From Polytrichum commune (Eukaryota; Streptophyta; Polytrichopsida; Polytrichales; Polytrichaceae): a stretch of 64,000 bases of DNA. Under the pieces are notes generated by a model. That model searched no databases. It was not told the origin of the DNA and saw nothing but the letters and a program-made list of their open reading frames with translations. The translations under genes were made by a program, and so were the position numbers. The stretch lies in contig OX485804.1 in NCBI GenBank assembly GCA_950295325.1, positions 32,116,001 to 32,180,000 of the forward strand, given 5' to 3'. Below, piece by piece: positions 51,975-64,000 of the stretch (positions are counted from its first letter, which is position 1; every line of letters begins with the position of its first letter).

Positions 51975-52203
51975 ACGAGCATACACAGATGTCCACACGT
52001 ACATGACCATACATGCCCATACCCATACAGACATAGACGATCATAAACAGATGTCCACATATAGATGACCATACATGTCCATACCCATACAGACATAGAC
52101 GAGCATAAACACATGTCCACACATACATGACCATACCCATAACAGATATGCAAGAGCATACACACATGTCTACACATACATACATTGGCATACATACATC
52201 GCC
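51975..52203. repeat. 62-bp minisatellite, about 3.5 to 4 copies
   Basis: Units are 51,975-52,036 and 52,037-52,098 (both 62 bp, ending CCCATACAGACATAG), then two shortened ones at about 52,099-52,152 and 52,153-52,203. It lies directly upstream of the first Rab2 copy, and its right edge coincides with the left edge of the gene duplication. The second copy lacks it. Confidence 0.85.
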
Positions 52204-52504
52204 ATATATGAGCATACCATACGCATGCCTGCCGAGCAAAGGGAAAACCAGAGAAAGTGAGCAAGAGTAGAGTGGCGATGATCGAGCGAGCACACCAAAC
52301 TTCGCTTCACTCTTCTCGCGCTCTCTTCCCTCGACGCCCTCTTCTCCTCTTACGCCAGATCGCAAGCCTCTTCTTCTCTCCAACTCCATCGTCACGCCCA
52401 TCCTAGGCGTGCCACGGCTCTTCTTTCTTGTTGCTGTAGAGTCGCAGACTGCAAGCGTTGGAGCCTACTTCCCTGCGAAGGCTTGGGAATCGAAGGCGGG
52501 GAGG
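52204..52504 (+). promoter_or_regulatory. Core promoter and 5' leader of Rab2 copy 1
   Basis: These 300 bp are almost identical to 59,007-59,304 upstream of copy 2 and are G/C-rich compared with the flank. That makes this the likely shared promoter and leader. An antisense open frame through both reflects this conservation and is not counted as a gene. Confidence 0.5.
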
Positions 52505-54701
<2,197 letters not shown>

Positions 54702-55725
54702 AGAAGTTTGCTGTAAGGCATAATATTGGGGTTAGCAGCTAGTGTTTGCAAGATCTGCCCTCTGAGAAGTTTTGAAGGTTGCTCATGTAGAGGGCTATTT
54801 CCAATTTAGGCAATGTACTGTCACTTCCAAGTATGTGAACAGTATTGTACTGAAAGAATGTAGGTGGAGTGTGAAAAGCATAAAACATCAATTTGTCCAG
54901 CCTTATTGATCCAGCTGCCGGTCTGGACTTTTTTCGACCTAGTTGCTGGGATTGTTACTATTATCATGATGTACAGTTAGCATATTAACATCCCCATAGA
55001 TAAGACATTGTTTCTGTTTGTTCCTGGAAAAGCATTGGGTTGCTCTGTCTAATTTGTATCAATTCCTTTCCCAGCTACTGATGATCTGTTTTCATCATGT
55101 GCTGTTACTCTTTTTAAGTTGCCATTGGTGTGTACTCATTGACATTAATTGATGCACTTTGTGCAAGTTCTGTAAGTGTTGTTTGACCAGTGATACTTAC
55201 AAGGACATTTGTGCTAGTTCTGCATAGTTTGAGTAGCACTGTATTATGGTGTGTTGCAATCAATTTTCTTATTTAAATTTCTGATTGTGATATGCTTGTG
55301 CTATGATTGTGATATGATTGTTCATTGTATTCACCAGAAAGCAGTAGATGACTCTCATTGCCAGTACTCCCTTTTGTGTGCACATTCTTCCATGCTCATG
55401 TGGATGACATTCTACACCCCTGTTTGCACCTTTGAGGAGCTGTCCTCAATAGCATGCCTGCCACATAATGCAATGCGTGGCATCTGGATACCCTGCTAAA
55501 ATGTAGTCTATGAGCATAATGGTTCCCTTTTACCTTTTCAACTTGACGACTGTAGAGAATATATGTTTCCTCTGTTGAGTCCAGAGTCAATACACTGATG
55601 CTTTTGACCAGCACAAAGCCGTTTGACACCAGGCTTATCCCATTTTAAGGGTAACAGATTGCTTGTCCCTCTTTCAAGCTTGGATAGTTCGGCATCATAT
55701 GAAAGCCTGGTTGCTGGAAAGCGGC
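54702..55725 (+). other. 3' UTR and downstream flank of Rab2 copy 1
   Basis: It aligns, with indels, to about 61,591-62,500 behind copy 2 (shared CTTAATTGATGCACTTTG-like and TTTCAAGCTTGGATAG words), so the duplication extends this far. No separate gene is seen. Confidence 0.6.
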
Positions 55726-57884
55726 GTAACTTATTGGTTGGTATTGATCGTCTACCTTACAATTGGCCAAGGTAGGCGCTTAAAGGTTTGAATCTCAAGA
55801 TTTGAAGAAACAAGATGCACATGCGTCACTAATGAGAAGCAATTGACAACACTTTGATTATAGTGAGCATGGATGAAATCGAGTATGTACAGAAGATTTG
55901 ACTTTTTTGCGACAAATGATACTAATTGGTGTGGATCACCTGATGATGTATTGGTATTGATCCTCTCGAATGAGATAAGAATACAAGGCGGAGAGCACTG
56001 TGGGGGGTGCCGAACAAGCCAACAAACAATGTAACTTGCCACATTCCCTGTGGCATGAACATGAGCACGATGCCACACCGTTGGTCATTGCGAATGCTAC
56101 TCCCACACATGCGGGCTTCGAAATGTCAGGGATACTAACCATGTAGTTTTGCTTCATATGCCTAAACAATGCAGCCAAGGTGAAGGCAAGCACAGCAAGT
56201 GGGGGGTGCCGACATGGGGATTGGTGAGGGCCGCCTAAAGTGCGTTGGCTTGCAAGGGCAGGGTGAAGAGAGGGGGCAAGGTGACCATAGCAATGATGGT
56301 GGCTTTGGAGGTGGAGGTGGAGGTTTACTAGGGGGAGTGCGGGTCGTAGGAAGAGATGAGCGCTAGGAGGAGCAAGATTGCCATGGTTAGCGTGGGGATG
56401 AGGAGGATGGCCACCGTGTGAGGAATTGGTATGTTTCCCCATAGTTGCGTTGTGTCCAGTAGTCTTGCCATCGTTGCCAACCTCACCAAGAATGTTGTGG
56501 TGCTCGAAAAACCCCCACATGTAACCCTTGTCATGATGGATGTTGTACAAAATCTAGATTTCAAATTTCTCTCACAAGGATTTTGCACCCAAGTATTCTG
56601 AATTCGAGGGGTAACTTCAGATCGCCATTGTGTGCCAGAATCCAGTTTTGCCCGAATGCTAACACCTTGGAAGCTTGAAAATGGTGTGCAACCCCCAAAC
56701 ATGCAAGAGGTTTGTGTGGAGCTTGAAAAGAACAATTTTGCAAATTACCAAGTTTTCACTCCCACTATCTCAGAGCTCTTTGATGAAATGATCCACAGTA
56801 ATTTGAGGTTATGCTTCCCACGACTACTAGCTTCATACAGTAGACCCCCTGGAAATTGAGCACTTTGTGCACCAGCTACACAATAGAACACAATTTCTTT
56901 GTGCCAAAATCCCCGTGATCAATGGTTTTGCATATTCAAAATTATGCCTAAACTACACTTTTAAAAAGAATTTACCACATGTTGTTGAAATTTTGCAAGC
57001 TTTTTAAGATGATTTAAGATGAGTATTGAGCTTCATATTCTTCCTAAACTTGATCAATCCAAGGTTCCTCACCAACTACCTCCAAATCACAAAACCTTAA
57101 ACCCTCCCTCACATCACCAAAACCCCAACACACCTTTGACCACCAAACTTGTCAACTCGCACAAAATTCTTCATCCATGACAAGCCACACTTCGATTGAC
57201 ATATCCTCCCACAAATCCACCTTTCCATGATGTGAATTCTACGACTCTATGTTACCCATTATGCATTCAAAAATTGAGTGCTAAATTTGCAATGAAAAAT
57301 TAAATGCCTCCTTGGCGCTCAAGTTCATGAGAAAGCCATCCTCACATGGGCAAGGTGAACCCTATCCAAATGAAAATGCAAAACATTTTCAAATTTTGAA
57401 CCAATAATCAAATTTCTACACATAGCTTCTTTGGGAGAGAGAAGAGAGGTAGAAACAAAGGAGAAAAAGGGTTCTCAAATCTTTTGGGATCCTAGATATG
57501 TTGGTGGTTTTGAAAGATGGGTGTGGATCCTCTAGTTTGGTAGATTTTAGGGGTTCCAATATTGACATGTGGCGCAATGTGAGAGTATGGTTTAACTTCT
57601 TTGGTGGTTTGCATTAATGTCAAAACCATGATATAATGAAGAAAAATGTGATAATAAGGAGTGAGATACTGAACAAAGAACATCCATCCCTTAGGATTTT
57701 GGGATATTGGTCATTAGTGATGACATTTTCTTTTCAATATTTTATCGCACATAAATGATCATCTTGGTGATACACATCAAATTTGAAACAAAAATGATAC
57801 AATTTGCATTTCTTATGGAATTAATGAATTATTTAATCTAATATTTTGAAATTTAATATCTAGAGAATTTCAACTTTTTTGTTT
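55726..57884. other. Spacer between the Rab2 copies, possible worn coding sequence
   Basis: A 204-aa open frame on the minus strand (55,936-56,550) is His/Pro-rich and unlike any family I know. The opposite strand has a plus frame from ATG at 56,431 broken only by TGA at 56,599 and running on to 56,859 (with PPNMQEVCVELEKNN), which looks at least as coding-like. A (GGAGGT)n stretch lies at about 56,303-56,325. About 57,540-57,720 is a partial family A element. None is called as a gene. Confidence 0.3.
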
Positions 57885-58234
57885 TACACTCTAACCTTCT
57901 AGTTATAGCACTCTTTATTATCATGCTTGTTGCAACCAAAGTGCACGTGATATTAAGGAGGTTTGCACTGTTAACATGGGTATGTGATGATAGAGAATTA
58001 TTGCAGCGTGCGCCATTATGAATAACTCAAAGTCAATGGTGCAAGAATGACAATGATGACAACATGACATTTGCGAGCATGTGGTTTGAATGCTCTGGTG
58101 GATTATTTTAATGTCAAAACCTATGATATATTTGAGGAAAACATGATAATAAGCAGGGAGATTTAAACTGCGCACATTCGTTCCCTAGGGCTTTGGGATG
58201 TAAGAGAGGGAATGACTATGGGGGTTAGGGTGTA
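57885..58234. mobile_element. MITE-like element, family A copy 3
   Basis: It starts TACACTCTAACCTTC and ends GGGGGTTAGGGTGTA, diverged inverted repeats of the family described at 1,734-2,219. The interior matches copy 2 (CACGTGATATT, GTTAACATGG, TTTTAATGTCAAAA). Confidence 0.55.
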
Positions 58235-59006
58235 ATTCATCTTTTTTCTTGAATAGAGGAAACTATTTCCATTAACTCTTCTTTTGAAATAAACATCATT
58301 TCATGGATTAAAGTCTATGGTTTTCATGGATATAGTGATTCCATTGGGGAAATAGTTCACTAGTTGGGAAGTTGGCAATGAGCTCAATGGAGAACCATAA
58401 ATAATATGGTAAACCCAAATTTACTTCAAAAAAAAACATCATTGTAGAATAAACCTTGCACACTCCACAAAATAAACCTTAGGAGCATAGTATCACCAAG
58501 CTCGAGACCACAGTGTGTCCTCGAAACAACAAATCTTCGTGACTGCAGCTCGTGATGATGACAATTTCCATTCCAACCCAAGGACCAATTCAATCCTTTT
58601 ACAATAGGAACCACATACCTTAGGACGAGTTCACATTCAGTTCTATCTTCAAGACACATGTTTGAAAAAGAGCTTGGATTATGTGCTTAAAAACATGCTA
58701 ACTATTCTAAACTCAACAATCAACATGATTGGGGGAAAGGGGACCCTGTATGCCCACTTACTGTAATCAGACGAAGAGTCATCGCTTTAATAATGAATAA
58801 GATATTCATGGGGGCTCCAAAAATTATGAGACAAATGGCTACAAACACGATTTCGATACCCTAATCGACTCCTCTTGTTAATTTATTTGGGTGCGTGTTT
58901 CATATCCTCCGGGAAGTGGGTGTAGAGAAATAGAGCATCCGAATAACAACCTTAACTCTTGAACTCCTCGAGTCCCAAATATTGCTCAACAACTTCCGTG
59001 GCCACG
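58235..59006. other. Gene-free spacer with dispersed repeat
   Basis: About 58,640-58,960 resembles 16,900-17,130 and 63,170-63,360. No gene. Confidence 0.4.
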
Positions 59007-59304
59007 CATGAGCATACCATACGCATGCCGATCGAGCAAAGGGGAAACCAGAGAAAGTGAGCAAGAGTAGAGTGGCGATGATCGAGCGAGCACACCAAAC
59101 TCCGCTTCACTCTTCTCGCGCTCTCTTCCCTCGACGCCCTCGTCTCCTCTTACGCCAGATCGCAAGCCTTTTCTTCTCTCCAACTCCATCGCCACGCTCA
59201 TCCTAGGCGTGCCACGGCTCGTCTTTCTTGTTGCTGTAGAGTCGCAGACTGCAAGCGTTGGAGCCTACTTCCCTGCGAAGGCTTGGGAATCGAAGGCGGG
59301 GAGG
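59007..59304 (+). promoter_or_regulatory. Core promoter and 5' leader of Rab2 copy 2
   Basis: Almost identical to 52,204-52,504. The sequence to the left differs completely and has no minisatellite, so the duplication edge lies here. Confidence 0.5.
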
Positions 59305-61590
<2,286 letters not shown>

Positions 61591-62500
61591 AGGAATTTTG
61601 CTGTAAGGTATAAGATTGGGGTTAGGAGCTAGTGTTTGCAAGACCTGCTCTCTGTGAAGTTCTGAAGGTTGCTTCATATGGAGGGTTTATTCCAATATAG
61701 CCAGTATACTGTCACATCCAAGCAGGTGAGCAGTGTTGTATGGAAAGGAGGTAGTTGGCGTGTGTGAAAAGCATAAAACATCAATTTGTCCTGCCTTATT
61801 GATCCAGTTGTCGGGCTGGATTTTTTCGATCTAGTTGCTGGGAAGGTTATTTTCATCATGTTGTACAGTTAGTATATTAACATCCCCATAGATAAAACAT
61901 TGTTTCTGCTCGGTCCTGGAAATGCATTGGGTTGCTCTGTTTAAGTTATATCAATTGCTTCTCAATCTACTGATCTATCTTTATCGTGTTGCTGTTGCTT
62001 TTTGTAAGTTGCATATATTCATTGACATTAATTGATGCACTTTGCGCGAGTTCTGCATAGTTTGAGTAGCACCATATTATTGTGTTGCAATCATTTTTGT
62101 AGTCTGAATTTTCTGATTGTGATGTGCTTGCACTTCAATGTATTCAACTTCACCATAACTCTTATTGCCATTGCTCCCTTTTGTGTGTGCAATCTGCCAT
62201 GCTCATGTGGATGCCTTTGGAAACGCTGTAGTCTTTGCCATTGCAGAACAGTTTTTCTCCACCCCTCAATAATATGTCTGGTTTTAAATGGGGTTTGTAG
62301 ACACCCTGCTAAATTGAGTTCGTGAGCATAATGATGCCTACTGGGGAATAAAGTTCAAAGGACTTTGTGAATTCAACTAAAAAATGTTACTCCAGAGTTT
62401 GTTAAAAGCTTTCACTGTTCGGGATAGCGTAAGAGGTTTCTCGCACCCAACTTTCAAGCTTGGATAGGTGTCAGTTGAAAGCAGGTGCTGTTACTGGCAA
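61591..62500 (+). other. 3' UTR and downstream flank of Rab2 copy 2
   Basis: It aligns with 54,702-55,725 with indels; homology fades near 62,500. No other gene is seen. Confidence 0.55.
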
Positions 62501-64000
62501 GGTTTGATCTCATTGAGTGTAAAAGTGTCATTGTCAAGTTAATGTCATTTCTAAGAAAGCCTATGGGCTTGGATGCATTGCTCTTCTCCCTTTTTGTAGA
62601 TGTCTTGGAGAACCTTATTATTTTCACATCTATTATCAAATCTGCTTCAAAAGTAACCATTGATACTCAACAGGTGTAAACATTAAGACACCTATGTGGG
62701 CTTTATGTGGTTGCTCTTCTTATTCAGATGCTTATCTGTGAGAGGTATATAAGAAGGTTCATAGTCAAGAGTGGACACCCAAAAGACACAATTTATGTTG
62801 AGATTGGACTAGGTATGTGCTCAAAATGTAGACATAAATCTCTACATTTAATTAGTTAACATAGTTGGGTAGAAATGGGAGAGCCGATATCTTCACATAG
62901 GAAGATGATCTTCAATTTGACAACAAAAAAAACTGTGTTTTGCAATTTCCAATTAGATGAGGCAATGCTTGAGCTAATCCAATAGTCAAAGTTGTCTGTG
63001 GAGTTGGAGATGTCCAAATTAGGACCACATACTTCAATAGGTAGATTTGTGGTAATCCAACACCCCGCGATATGGACATCTATATTTGAGTGATGTGTGG
63101 TTAAGTGTGGATCTAAGGATGGACACAAAAAGACATGTGTTCAAAAGAGATTGGACTGCATGCTCATAATGTAGTAGCCATTCTAGGTTCAATAATCAAC
63201 TTAATGAGCACAAAAACCTCTTACAAGTGAATGAGATGTTCATACGAGCTTAAAATATTAAGAGAAAAATGGTTATGGGCATAATCTAAATTTGCTAATT
63301 ATCTTGCACTAATCTAGCATGTATTTCATATTCTAGGAGAAGTGGGTGCAGAGAGAAAAATGTCTCAATAAAGGGCTAGTTATATTATAATTTTAATTGT
63401 TTAGAAAATAAATTTCCAATAGGAAACAAAGATTACAAAAGTACCTTATACATATGGTAAAGAACCCTTATTTGGTTATTTTTCTTAATCGGACACCTAT
63501 GTTTAAGTGATGTATGGTTTGGTGTGGTTCCAATAATGAATACCAAAAAGATGTGTGTTCAAAAGAGATTGGACTATGTGCTTAAAATAACATAGTCATC
63601 ATAGAGATAATTGAATAGATGTATAGATAATAGATTATTGAAAAAATGATAAGAAATGAGGGTTGAATTAGTAGCAATAAGTGAGATTAGAAATATCCGT
63701 AATACAAAAAATATGGTAGGAAGAACATAATATATTGACAAAGACAATGAAAAATTTTGGATAGAAGAAAATGAAAAAGATGAAGATTTATTGCTGGAAG
63801 CTACAAACATGCATATAACAATAGCCAAATATTTGTGATAGATATAGCTTCAAAAATATTTAAACCTACAATTTCAGGGTATGGATATTGATTCTGATAT
63901 GAGTGAATAGTTATGATTTTTGTACTAATGTTGTCATATGAGCATCTATAAATTTCAATAAAATTGTTGTTGCCTGAAAAGATGAAATCAAATTAAAAGA
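62501..64000. other. Gene-free stretch with a repeated dispersed element
   Basis: About 62,760-63,140 and 63,480-63,600 share a phrase (GTGTTCAAAAGAGATTGGACT) with each other and with 16,000-16,050, and 63,170-63,360 matches 16,900-17,130 and 58,650-58,960. It is AT-rich. No gene. Confidence 0.45.

Noticed and set aside
51973-52401. 142-aa minus-strand open frame upstream of Rab2 copy 1, with a shorter counterpart at 58,986-59,201
   Set aside because: It lies antisense to the conserved promoter and leader and partly in the minisatellite; its conservation follows from the gene duplication.

Overview
The window reads as nuclear DNA of a land plant. The evidence is four intron-containing genes of plant-type families with GT-AG introns: an EBS/SHL-type BAH-PHD chromatin reader, a WAT1-related EamA transporter and two RABB1/Rab2 small GTPases. 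They sit among long gene-poor tracts built of old dispersed repeats. A non-seed plant such as a bryophyte is my guess from the general look, but the sequence alone does not settle the clade. I see no bacterial operons, CRISPR array, rRNA or convincing tRNA gene.

Layout. Positions 1-17,500 hold no gene I can support. They contain several short inverted-repeat (MITE-like) elements, a 302-bp element with 26-bp perfect terminal repeats, an old repeat family rich in ACCGGTT, and a 5'-truncated retroelement on the minus strand (8,506-9,530) with a second retroelement tail next to it. Positions 18,042-21,205 carry the BAH-PHD gene (5 exons, 219 aa). Positions 21,206-43,400 are again repeat-dominated: three related PIF/Harbinger-like TIR elements, a second fold-back MITE, a SINE-like promoter unit, a 90-bp tandem duplication, and decayed coding-like sequence at 39-42 kb. 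Positions 45,445-48,370 carry the transporter (7 coding exons, 400 aa), probably with an untranslated first exon upstream. Positions 52,505-54,701 and 59,305-61,590 carry two near-identical Rab2 genes (6 exons, 213 aa each) in a direct duplication of about 3.4 kb, with start codons exactly 6,800 bp apart. The window ends in more dispersed repeats.

The genes are not an operon and show no common pathway. One reads histone marks in the nucleus, one is a membrane transporter, and two are ER/Golgi trafficking GTPases. All exon joins were checked for GT-AG borders and reading phase, and every gene gives an uninterrupted protein. The most notable items are the retroelement C-terminal domain next to microsatellite-like tails, the Rab2 duplication whose proteins differ by one residue, the duplicated exon-end/splice donor inside intron 3 of the second Rab2 copy, and the several TIR families.
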